From Eubacteriales bacterium (lineage in GTDB: Bacteria > Bacillota > Clostridia > Lachnospirales > Lachnospiraceae), in the NCBI GenBank assembly GCA_030525875.1, contig JAUNDV010000002.1:1-58532 (forward strand): 58,532 nucleotides of DNA, given 5' to 3'. Every line of letters begins with the position of its first letter. The stretch's first letter is position 1. The translations under genes were made by a program, and so were the position numbers. This document shows, one piece after another, positions 18,169 to 26,250 of the stretch. The notes under the pieces are model-generated. The model was not told the DNA's origin and did not search any database. It was given only the letters and a program-made list of their open reading frames with translations.

Positions 18169-21100
18169 ATGTATAATGCTTTAAAACAAATTGAATCATT
18201 TAATAATGCAGAACGGGAGCTTAAAAAAGCTCCCGTTCCAATTAGTATATCAGGATGCATAGAATCACAAAAGGTTCAGGTGGCAGCAGAATTAGGAAAA
18301 GAATATTCATGGAAGCTCTTTATATGCAAGGACGAAAAGACAGCACAGGATATAGTCGGAGATTACAAGAATTTTGAAGATAATGTCTGGTTCTATCCAG
18401 CCAAGGATATGCTTTTCTACAGCTCTGATATACATAGAGGGGTGATAACAAACCAGAGAATGGAAGCGCTTAAGCATCTTATGGAAGATGAGAGCGGAGT
18501 TATTGTCACAACCATAGATGGAATAATGGATAAAATATCCTCAGAAAAGGAAGTTTCAGGCGAGAAACTTGTTTTGAGAGAGGGTATGATACTTAATATA
18601 GGAAATTTTGCATCTATTTTCCAGAAGCTTGGATACGAAAGAAATTTTCAGGTAGAGCTTAAGGGGCAGTATAGTATAAGAGGCGGAATAGTAGACATAT
18701 ATCCTGTAACAGCAGATGAGCCATACAGAATAGAACTGTTTGACGATGAAATTGATACTATAAGAAGCTTTGATATAGAATCACAGAGGTCTATAGACAG
18801 AGTAGAGGAGCTCTTAATATACCCTGCCGATGAAAAAAGTGGAAAAGGAGAAGTATCTCTTATAAGCTATTTTTCTGATACAGCTTTAATATTTATGGAT
18901 AATCCTGAGAGAATCAGGCAAAGAGCCATAAGTGTCGAGGAGGAATTTAGAGAAAGCATGGAGCATAGAATGCTCGATGAGAAATACTTTTCCCAGGAAG
19001 AAGATGAAAATGAATTTGTAGCGGATATATTTTCAGCTGAAGAAATACTTGATAGCTTACGAAACAGGAGATCCGTACTATTTGCCGGTTTGAATGAAAG
19101 TCTCAAGGACTTTGGTGCACAAAGAGATTTTATTATAAATACTGCAACGCAGGGAAGCTACAAGGAAAGCTTCGAAATGCTTATTGCCGATCTAAAAAAA
19201 TATGCAGATCAGGGATACAGGATAAGTATACTTACACCATCGCATACAAGAACTTCAAGACTCGCCGAAAATCTACGAGATTATGGCATTAAAGCATTTT
19301 GTCCGGATGAAAATGATAAAAATGATCTGAAGCCGGGAGAAGCAGAGGTTATCTACGGATGTCTGAGTCATGGATATTTATATCCGGATGTAAAATATGC
19401 ACTTTTTACTGAAAGTGATATGTTTGGTGCTTCAAAAGCCAGAAAGAAAAAGAAGAGAGAAAAATTCAGCGGACAAAAGCTTGATAGCCTTAGCGAGTTA
19501 CAGGTAGGAGATTATGTAGTCCATGAGAGCCATGGTATAGGAATATACAAGTGCATAGAGCATATAGAACGAGAAGGGAATGGAAAGGACTATATAAAGG
19601 TCGAATATGCTGATGGAGGAAATCTGTATATTCCGGCTACAAAACTTAATCTGGTACAGAAATTTGCAGGAGCAGAGGCAAAGAAGCCAAAACTCAATAA
19701 GTTGAATGGCACTGACTGGACAAAGACAAGACAGAGAGTAACACGTGCTGTAAATGATATAGCAAAGGAACTCATACAGCTGTATGCAAGCAGAATTCAT
19801 GCTGACGGATTTAGATATAGCGAGGATACTGTATGGCAGCAGGAGTTTGAGGAGATGTTTCCATTTGAAGAAACAGATGATCAGATAGCGGCAATAAATG
19901 CAGTAAAGGCGGATATGGAAAGCGGAAGGATCATGGACAGGCTTATCTGTGGTGATGTAGGCTATGGAAAAACAGAAATTGCACTGAGAGCAGCATTTAA
20001 GGCTGTACAGGATGGAAAGCAGGTTGCCTATCTTGTTCCTACAACTATACTTGCAAAACAGCACTATAACACCTTTGTGGAAAGAATCAAGAATTTTCCT
20101 ATAGAAGTCGATCTTATGTGCAGATTCAAATCAGCTGCGGAAAACAAGCTAACAGCAGAAAAGCTTAAGGCTGGAAAGGTTGATATTGTAATAGGAACGC
20201 ATAGAATTCTTTCAAAAGACGTAGAATTTAAAAATATAGGTCTGCTTATCATAGATGAGGAGCAAAGATTTGGAGTAGCGCACAAAGAGAAAATAAAACA
20301 GCTTAAAAACAATATAGATGTACTCACTCTTACAGCCACACCTATTCCTAGAACCTTGCACATGTCACTTGCAGGAATAAGAGATATGTCTGTGCTGGAA
20401 GAGCCTCCAATAGACAGACTTCCTATTCAGACCTATGTTATGGGATATAACAATGAACTTGTCAGGGAAGCAGTTACCAGAGAAACACAAAGAGGCGGAC
20501 AGGTTTATTATGTATATAACCGGGTAAAGGATATTGAAGAAAAAACAGACAGTCTGAGGAGACTTTTGCCGGATATTAACATAGAGTATGCGCATGGTCA
20601 GATGAATGAAAGAGAACTTGAACGCATAATGCTGGATTTTATAAGCGGTGAGATAGATATGCTTGTATCTACTACTATTATAGAAACCGGACTCAATATA
20701 CCAAATGCAAATACACTTATAGTTGACGGCGCAGAAAAAATGGGTCTCTCACAGCTTTATCAGATAAGAGGAAGAGTCGGAAGATCAAATAAAACCTCAT
20801 ACGCATTTCTTATGTATAGAAGAGACAAGATCTTGTCTGAGGAAGCAGAAAAAAGATTAAAGGCAATCCGGGAATTTACCGAATTTGGAGCAGGAATAAA
20901 AATTGCCATGAGAGATCTTGAGATAAGAGGCGCTGGAAATGTACTCGGAGCGGAGCAGCATGGACAGATGGAAGCAGTTGGATATGAGATGTACTGTAAG
21001 CTTTTAAACCGTGCTGTGAAACTTCTTAAGGGAACAGAGGATGAGCACGATATCTTTGAAACTACTATAGATTGCGATATAGATGCTTTTATACCAGACA

Positions 21101-21516
21101 GCTATATAATGAGCGAATATCAGAAATTAGATGTATATAAACGAATTGCTGATATAAAAAATGAAGAAGAATGTCTGGATATTCAGGATGAGCTTACAGA
21201 TAGATTTGGAGATATTCCTGATTCTGTGATGAACCTTCTTACAATAGCACAGTTTAAGGCAGATGCACACAGAGCCTATGCGACGGATATAACTATAAGG
21301 AAAAATAGCTTTACAATTGAAATGTATCAAAGAGCCGATATAAGGACTGAGGCTATTCCGGAGCTTATTGTAAAGGAAAGAGGCCGATTAAAGTTCATGC
21401 AGGGAGCAAATCCTAAATTTATATATGAAGATAAAAAGAATATATATAGCGATGCAGGAACAATGCTTGGAAAGGCCCGGGAGCTAATTTATGCATTGAA
21501 TAAGGAAAGCAAGTAA
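18169..21516 (+). CDS. mfd: transcription-repair coupling factor
   Basis: Mfd removes RNA polymerase stalled at DNA lesions and recruits UvrA. It has 1115 residues: N-terminal UvrB-like domains, a CarD-like RNA-polymerase interaction domain near 440-520 (VGDYVVHESHGIGIY), and the RecG-like translocase with Walker A GDVGYGKT at about 595, box IDEEQRF at about 693, and TATPIPRTLHMS. A GTG at 18157 is in frame and overlaps the pth stop, but GGAG at 18154-18157 better serves ATG 18169. The length is slightly below the usual 1150-1180. Confidence 0.96.
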   Translation: MYNALKQIESFNNAERELKKAPVPISISGCIESQKVQVAAELGKEYSWKLFICKDEKTAQDIVGDYKNFEDNVWFYPAKDMLFYSSDIHRGVITNQRMEALKHLMEDESGVIVTTIDGIMDKISSEKEVSGEKLVLREGMILNIGNFASIFQKLGYERNFQVELKGQYSIRGGIVDIYPVTADEPYRIELFDDEIDTIRSFDIESQRSIDRVEELLIYPADEKSGKGEVSLISYFSDTALIFMDNPERIRQRAISVEEEFRESMEHRMLDEKYFSQEEDENEFVADIFSAEEILDSLRNRRSVLFAGLNESLKDFGAQRDFIINTATQGSYKESFEMLIADLKKYADQGYRISILTPSHTRTSRLAENLRDYGIKAFCPDENDKNDLKPGEAEVIYGCLSHGYLYPDVKYALFTESDMFGASKARKKKKREKFSGQKLDSLSELQVGDYVVHESHGIGIYKCIEHIEREGNGKDYIKVEYADGGNLYIPATKLNLVQKFAGAEAKKPKLNKLNGTDWTKTRQRVTRAVNDIAKELIQLYASRIHADGFRYSEDTVWQQEFEEMFPFEETDDQIAAINAVKADMESGRIMDRLICGDVGYGKTEIALRAAFKAVQDGKQVAYLVPTTILAKQHYNTFVERIKNFPIEVDLMCRFKSAAENKLTAEKLKAGKVDIVIGTHRILSKDVEFKNIGLLIIDEEQRFGVAHKEKIKQLKNNIDVLTLTATPIPRTLHMSLAGIRDMSVLEEPPIDRLPIQTYVMGYNNELVREAVTRETQRGGQVYYVYNRVKDIEEKTDSLRRLLPDINIEYAHGQMNERELERIMLDFISGEIDMLVSTTIIETGLNIPNANTLIVDGAEKMGLSQLYQIRGRVGRSNKTSYAFLMYRRDKILSEEAEKRLKAIREFTEFGAGIKIAMRDLEIRGAGNVLGAEQHGQMEAVGYEMYCKLLNRAVKLLKGTEDEHDIFETTIDCDIDAFIPDSYIMSEYQKLDVYKRIADIKNEEECLDIQDELTDRFGDIPDSVMNLLTIAQFKADAHRAYATDITIRKNSFTIEMYQRADIRTEAIPELIVKERGRLKFMQGANPKFIYEDKKNIYSDAGTMLGKARELIYALNKESK

Positions 21517-21565
21517 AAACGCTTGAAAAACTGTTTAAAAACTAAGCCAATAAAGGTCTAAAACC

Positions 21566-21594
21566 TTGACAAAGGTGCAAAAAAAATATATAAC
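21566..21594 (+). promoter_or_regulatory. promoter of the HU gene cluster
   Basis: TTGACA at 21566-21571 with TATAAC at 21589-21594 (17-bp spacer). It leaves a leader of about 110 bases before the HU gene. Confidence 0.65.
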
Positions 21595-21708
21595 CTTTAC
21601 AATACATTATTTTGCGATAATGTTGTTTAGAGTGTAATTCTATATTAAAAATCGTATGTTTGTAAAGGGAATTACTTTAGTCGAATAAAACTTTAGGAGG
21701 ATGACTTA

Positions 21709-21984
21709 ATGAATAAGAATGAGTTAGTAAGCGCTGTTGCTGAGCAGAGCGGAGTGTCAAAGAAGGATGTAGAGAAGGTTATCAAGGCTATGACATCAGC
21801 AATTCATGAAGAGCTTGCAAATGGTGGAAAGGTACAGATTCCTGATCTTGGAGCATTCAAGTGCAATGATAGAAAAGAGAGAACTGTTCGTAATCCTAAG
21901 ACTGGTGAGACAATGGTTTCTCCTGCTTGCAAGGTAGCAAAGTTCACAGCTGCCAAGGCATTAAAGGAGTGTGTAAATAAATAA
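21709..21984 (+). CDS. hup: HU family DNA-binding protein
   Basis: A 91-residue histone-like protein that bends and compacts DNA as a dimer. It starts MNKNELVSAVAEQSGVSKKD and has the beta-arm region RKERTVRNPKTGE with the conserved Arg-Asn-Pro tip and the closing FTAAKALK helix. AGGAGG precedes the ATG. It is the first gene of a tight set with rqcP and the divIC-like gene, an order common in Lachnospiraceae. Confidence 0.96.
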   Translation: MNKNELVSAVAEQSGVSKKDVEKVIKAMTSAIHEELANGGKVQIPDLGAFKCNDRKERTVRNPKTGETMVSPACKVAKFTAAKALKECVNK

Positions 21985-21987
21985 GCG

Positions 21988-22227
21988 ATGAGACTTGATA
22001 AATATCTAAAGGTATCACGTCTTATAAAAAGACGTACAGTTGCCTGTGATGCCTGCAATGCCGGAAGAGTCAGTGTCAATGATAAGGTGCAGAAGGCATC
22101 CTACGATGTTAAACCTGGTGATATCATAGAGATAAAGTTTGGAGAGAAATCTGTAAAGGCAGAGGTACTTTCTATTGAAGAAACGGTAAAGAAGGAAGAA
22201 GCAAAGGAGCTTTTTAGATATCTTTAA
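21988..22227 (+). CDS. rqcP: S4-domain RNA-binding protein RqcP
   Basis: A 79-residue S4 protein matching RqcP (YabO/HslR group). In Firmicutes RqcP works with RqcH in C-terminal alanine tailing of stalled peptides on 50S subunits. The S4 core MRLDKYLKVSRLIKRRT and the beta segment GRVSVNDKVQKAS are clear. It starts three bases after the HU stop without a strong SD, so it is probably translated by coupling. Confidence 0.9.
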   Translation: MRLDKYLKVSRLIKRRTVACDACNAGRVSVNDKVQKASYDVKPGDIIEIKFGEKSVKAEVLSIEETVKKEEAKELFRYL

Positions 22228-22229
22228 AG

Positions 22230-22535
22230 ATGAGTAACAGGCATTATAAAAAAAACAATCTAAATAACAAGCTGGCGTTGTTTGGAATAACGCTTGTTGT
22301 TATCCTGTTGGCTTTTACTATTGGTATAAGAAGCAGGAGCCTTAAAGAGCAGGAGCAGATGTATCAGATGAAGGAAGATACGCTTTCTAAAGAGATAAAA
22401 AAAGAGGAAGAGCGTACGGAACTTCTGAATGAAAAGAAAAAGACATCGAATTCTCTGGATTCCATAGAGGAAATAGCGAGAGAACATGGTTTTATATATA
22501 AAGACGAGATTGTTTTTAAAAGTGATGAAGAGTAG
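22230..22535 (+). CDS. septum formation initiator family protein (DivIC/FtsB type)
   Basis: A 101-residue bitopic protein with a short basic N-terminus, one transmembrane helix at about 13-32, and a Glu/Lys-rich coiled coil to about 75, ending in a conserved-looking IEEIAREHGFIYKDEIVF segment. This is the DivIC/FtsB design: a divisome component binding FtsL and DivIB/FtsQ. It starts two bases after rqcP, consistent with an operon. Sequence identity in this family is low, so the call rests on architecture and context. Confidence 0.85.
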   Translation: MSNRHYKKNNLNNKLALFGITLVVILLAFTIGIRSRSLKEQEQMYQMKEDTLSKEIKKEEERTELLNEKKKTSNSLDSIEEIAREHGFIYKDEIVFKSDEE

Positions 22536-22561
22536 TGCCGTTTGATCAAAGCTTAATAAAC

Positions 22562-22602
22562 AGAGACAGAAAGGGTGTTATTACCGTTATCTGTCTCTTT
22601 TT
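22562..22602 (+). terminator. terminator after the divIC-like gene
   Basis: 9-bp stem AGAGACAGA/TCTGTCTCT (22562-22570 and 22590-22598) with an inner pairing and a T tract. It implies that tilS has its own promoter. Confidence 0.85.
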
Positions 22603-22604
22603 GA

Positions 22605-22633
22605 TTGTATCTAAAAACAATATAGTTTATACT
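22605..22633 (+). promoter_or_regulatory. tilS promoter (predicted leaderless transcript)
   Basis: TATACT at 22628-22633 ends seven bases before the tilS ATG; TTGTAT at 22605-22610 is a 17-bp-spaced -35. No Shine-Dalgarno lies before the ATG. Confidence 0.55.
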
Positions 22634-22640
22634 GATTTTT

Positions 22641-23648
22641 ATGGATAAATTAATTAATGAGGTATTAAAAAGAATAAGAAAAGAAGCTGTTTTAAGGGCT
22701 GGAGATGCTGTACTTGTGGGCTTTTCAGGCGGTGCAGATTCGGTTTGTCTGCTGGATATGCTGGCATCAGTTAGAAGACTCCTGAAAATAGAAGTTTATG
22801 CCATGCATATCAATCATCAGTTAAGAGGTGATGAGGCAGAAAGAGACGAACTTTTTTGCAGAGAGTTTGCCAGAGAGGCAGCAGTTGATTTTACCTGTAA
22901 GAGATTAGATGTCTTGTCATATCAGGAAGAGAAGAAACTGTCTCTTGAGGAAGCAGCCAGAATACTAAGATACGATGCACTAGAACAAAGACAGAAGGAA
23001 CTTTCTTTAGCTACAGGTAAGAAGGTGTGGATAGCTACAGCCCACCATGCAGATGATCAGGCAGAGACCATACTTATGAATATGCTTAGAGGAAGCGGAC
23101 TTAAGGGAATGGGTGGCATGAGACCTGCAAGGGACTGCATTTTGAGGCCACTCCTTGGTATTGGCAAAAAAGATATACTTGCTTATATTGAGCGAAATTC
23201 TCTTAGCTATGTTACGGATAGCACTAATCTGTGCAATGATTATACCAGAAATAAAATAAGAAATGAGATACTTCCTGTACTTAATAGGGATGTAAATACA
23301 AGGGCTTCAGAGCACATAAACAGCATTGGAGATATATGCAGAGAGGCGGATGATTATTTTACCCGTATCGCAAGAGAATATATTGAAAATGAAGCGGAAA
23401 TTCTAGAGGATGGAAGAGCTATTTTACTCAATCAAAATGTCTTAAAAGAAAAAGACAAAATAATAAGAAGGTATGTTATAATTGAAGGGCTCCGGAGTCT
23501 TAATATACCGCTTAAGGATTGGGGAGAAAGGCATTTTGAGGACATAGATGCTTTGCTTTTTATGAGCAAGGGAGCACATGTAGATCTGCCAGGAAAAATA
23601 ATGGCAGAAAATAAATATAAAGAGACAATAATTTATAATAAATTTTAG
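22641..23648 (+). CDS. tilS: tRNA(Ile)-lysidine synthetase, short form
   Basis: TilS converts C34 of tRNA-Ile(CAU) to lysidine, making it read AUA. The N-type ATP pyrophosphatase P-loop SGGADS is at residues 29-34, followed by HINHQLRGDEAERDE and HHADDQAETILMNMLRGSG. At 335 residues it is well below the 430-470 of E. coli and B. subtilis enzymes and lacks the C-terminal TilS domains, resembling the short Aquifex form. The ATG has no SD and lies just after a -10 box. hpt and ftsH follow, the classical tilS-hpt-ftsH order. Confidence 0.95.
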   Translation: MDKLINEVLKRIRKEAVLRAGDAVLVGFSGGADSVCLLDMLASVRRLLKIEVYAMHINHQLRGDEAERDELFCREFAREAAVDFTCKRLDVLSYQEEKKLSLEEAARILRYDALEQRQKELSLATGKKVWIATAHHADDQAETILMNMLRGSGLKGMGGMRPARDCILRPLLGIGKKDILAYIERNSLSYVTDSTNLCNDYTRNKIRNEILPVLNRDVNTRASEHINSIGDICREADDYFTRIAREYIENEAEILEDGRAILLNQNVLKEKDKIIRRYVIIEGLRSLNIPLKDWGERHFEDIDALLFMSKGAHVDLPGKIMAENKYKETIIYNKF

Positions 23649-23663
23649 TGAGGAGGACAGATT

Positions 23664-24194
23664 ATGTCATATACAATTTCAAAACTTATACCAGAGGACG
23701 AGCTTAGAGAGGGAATAAAGAAGGTTGCTGAGAGAATTAACAATGATTATGGAGATAAGGATGTTCATCTTGTCTGTGTTTTAAAGGGCGGAGTTTATTT
23801 CCTTACCGAGCTTTCAAAGTATCTTAAGATGAATGTTTCAATAGACTTTATGTCTGTATCAAGCTATGGTTCATCTACAGTTTCATCAGGCGTAGTAAAG
23901 ATAATAAAGGATCTGGACGAGCCTATTAAGGATAAAAATGTTATCGTAGTTGAAGATATAGTTGATACAGGAAATACTCTTTCATATCTTATCTCTATGC
24001 TTAAGGACAGAGAGCCTGCATCTATCAAGCTCTGCACAATGCTGGATAAGCCAAGCAGAAGAGAGAAGGACATAGATGCTGATTATACTGCATTTACAAT
24101 TCCAGACAAATTTGTACTTGGATTTGGACTCGACTTTGATCAGAAGTATAGAAATCTTCCATATATAGGAGTTGTAGAGTTCGATGAACAATAA
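23664..24194 (+). CDS. hpt: hypoxanthine phosphoribosyltransferase
   Basis: A purine salvage enzyme making IMP or GMP from hypoxanthine or guanine and PRPP. It has 176 residues with the PRPP-binding motif VVEDIVDTGNTLSYL (acidic pair near residue 97), a KGGVYF loop and the C-terminal base-specificity segment GFGLDFDQKYRNLPYIG. GAGGAGG precedes the ATG. Its 3' end overlaps ftsH by 11 bases, indicating translational coupling. Confidence 0.97.
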   Translation: MSYTISKLIPEDELREGIKKVAERINNDYGDKDVHLVCVLKGGVYFLTELSKYLKMNVSIDFMSVSSYGSSTVSSGVVKIIKDLDEPIKDKNVIVVEDIVDTGNTLSYLISMLKDREPASIKLCTMLDKPSRREKDIDADYTAFTIPDKFVLGFGLDFDQKYRNLPYIGVVEFDEQ

Positions 24195-25989
24195 GACACC
24201 AAGACTATCTTTGCCATTGACTCTGCTTATGATAGGATTGATAGCGTTAACCTTCGTTCCGTTTAAGGTCTTTTCACAGAGACTGTCAGGAACGGAACTT
24301 AAAAACATGCTTTCGCATCCGGAACTCATAAGAGAGGTTACAATTGAAGTTAATGCAAATAATGATGCAGGAGAAATAATTATTTTCCTGAATGATAACA
24401 AATCTGTCAAGGCAACAATAGTTGATATTCCTCAGTATGAGCTTATGCTTGAAGATATGGGTATTACATATACGATTGAGCCTGCTTCAGATGGTTTTAT
24501 AAGCATGCTTCCTACTATAATGTCGATTTTAATGATGTTCTTCTTCCTTATGATGATACTTAATCTAAGAGGCGGAGGTGGCGGAGCAAATGCAAAGCTT
24601 ATGAATTTTGGAAAGAGCAGGGCAAGGCTTGCCGAGGATTCAGGAGTTAATTTCTCAAATGTCGCTGGCATGGAAGAGGAAAAAGAAGAGCTTAAGGAGA
24701 TAGTTGAATTTCTGAAGCATCCGATTAAGTTCAGGGACATGGGAGCCAGAATTCCAAAGGGTGTAATACTTGTAGGTTCTCCGGGAACAGGTAAGACCTT
24801 ACTTGCAAAGGCCACTGCAGGAGAGGCGAATGTGCCTTTCTATAGCATTTCTGGTTCTGATTTTGTAGAAATGTATGTTGGTGTTGGTGCTGCCAGAGTG
24901 AGAGACCTTTTTGGAGAGGCGAAGAAGAACAGTCCGTGCATTATTTTCATAGATGAGATAGATGCTGTAGCGAGAAGAAGAGGTACAGGCGTAGGCGGTT
25001 CTCATGACGAGAGAGAGCAGACGCTTAATCAGATGCTTGTTGAAATGGATGGCTTTGCGCAGAATCAGGGAATTATAGTTATGGCTGCAACAAACCGTGT
25101 AGACATACTTGATCCTGCCATCATGAGACCGGGAAGGTTTGATCGTAAGGTAACAGTCGGAAAGCCTGACGTGAAGGCGAGAGAAGAGATACTTAGACTG
25201 CATGCAAAAAATAAGCATCTCGAAGAGGATGTTGACCTTAGAAGAGTTGCACAGACGACAGCTGGATTTACCGGTGCTGATCTTGAAAATCTGCTTAATG
25301 AAGCTGCTATTGCGGCAACAATGGACAGCAGAGAGCTAGTATGTCAAAGAGACATTAACAATGCATTTATAAAGGCTGGAATAGGCACAGAAAAGAAGTC
25401 CAGAGTTATTTCTGAAAGGGATAAGAAAATAACTGCATATCATGAGACTGGACATGCTATACTGTTCCATCTTCTCAAGGATGTTGGACCTGTACATATA
25501 ATAAGTATAATACCTACAGGAGACGGGGCTGCCGGATATACAATGCCTCTTCCTGACAGTGAGGATCAGTTTACAACAAAGACACAGTTAAAGCATATGA
25601 TGATGGCTGCCATGGGTGGCAGAATTGCAGAAGAGCTTATATGTGATGATATTACTACAGGCGCTTCACAGGACATCAAGCAGGTTACCGGCATTGCAAG
25701 AGCCATGGTTACAAAGTTTGGAATGAGTGATGAAATAGGAATGATCTATTGTGAAGAGGGAAGTGATGATGTATTCCTCGGATACGATATCGCCCATACA
25801 AAGAACTATGGAGACAATATGCTTAGCAGAATCGACAATGAAGTCAAGAGACTTGTCGATGAAAGTTATAGAGAAGCTAAGAAGCTCATCATGGAAAACA
25901 TGGATGTCCTCGAAGCAAGCTGCAAACTCCTTATAGAAAAGGAAAAAATCACTGGAGAAGAGTTCGCTGAACTTTTTAGTAATAAGTAA
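24184..25989 (+). CDS. ftsH: ATP-dependent zinc metalloprotease FtsH
   Basis: A membrane AAA+ protease that degrades misfolded and regulatory proteins. It has 601 residues: transmembrane helix at about 9-27, extracytoplasmic domain, second helix at about 104-124, AAA domain with Walker A GSPGTGKT (198-205), Walker [16 protein letters not shown], second region of homology near [20 protein letters not shown], and zinc-binding HETGH at 420-424. The start overlaps hpt. The C-terminal tail is short but complete. Confidence 0.97.
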   Translation: MNNKTPRLSLPLTLLMIGLIALTFVPFKVFSQRLSGTELKNMLSHPELIREVTIEVNANNDAGEIIIFLNDNKSVKATIVDIPQYELMLEDMGITYTIEPASDGFISMLPTIMSILMMFFFLMMILNLRGGGGGANAKLMNFGKSRARLAEDSGVNFSNVAGMEEEKEELKEIVEFLKHPIKFRDMGARIPKGVILVGSPGTGKTLLAKATAGEANVPFYSISGSDFVEMYVGVGAARVRDLFGEAKKNSPCIIFIDEIDAVARRRGTGVGGSHDEREQTLNQMLVEMDGFAQNQGIIVMAATNRVDILDPAIMRPGRFDRKVTVGKPDVKAREEILRLHAKNKHLEEDVDLRRVAQTTAGFTGADLENLLNEAAIAATMDSRELVCQRDINNAFIKAGIGTEKKSRVISERDKKITAYHETGHAILFHLLKDVGPVHIISIIPTGDGAAGYTMPLPDSEDQFTTKTQLKHMMMAAMGGRIAEELICDDITTGASQDIKQVTGIARAMVTKFGMSDEIGMIYCEEGSDDVFLGYDIAHTKNYGDNMLSRIDNEVKRLVDESYREAKKLIMENMDVLEASCKLLIEKEKITGEEFAELFSNK

Positions 25990-26153
25990 CAAAATGAATT
26001 GTTAAAGTTACACAAAAAGAGTTTTTGAAGGTGAATAATTTTATTTATTATGAAAGATGACACAAACAGGGGTTTTTGTTATTATAATAGACGTAACCCC
26101 CAATACATTATATAGTTTTGCTACACCCCATAAGAAACGAAATACCTTCTCCT

Positions 26154-26187
26154 GAAAGCGTCAACCCGTTGTTGGCGCTTTCTTTAT
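26154..26187 (+). terminator. terminator downstream of ftsH
   Basis: 12-bp stem GAAAGCGTCAAC/GTTGGCGCTTTC (one G-U pair; 26154-26165 and 26171-26182) followed by TTTAT. It lies 165 bp after ftsH, so it may end the ftsH transcript or a separate short RNA. Confidence 0.8.
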
Positions 26188-26210
26188 ATCCATTATTGTT
26201 TTATTTGAAC

Positions 26211-26238
26211 AAGGCCACCGGAATAATCCGGTGGCCTT
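26211..26238. terminator. bidirectional hairpin at the end of the glycosidase gene
   Basis: Perfect 12-bp stem AAGGCCACCGGA/TCCGGTGGCCTT with an ATAA loop. It lies 12 bp after the minus-strand glycosidase stop and terminates that transcript. Confidence 0.85.
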
Positions 26239-26250
26239 AAATATTTGCTG

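Noticed and set aside
19498-20064. 188-codon open frame on the minus strand inside mfd
   Set aside because: It is antisense to the mfd translocase region, Cys/Ser/Ile-rich with no family likeness, and has no SD; a shadow frame.
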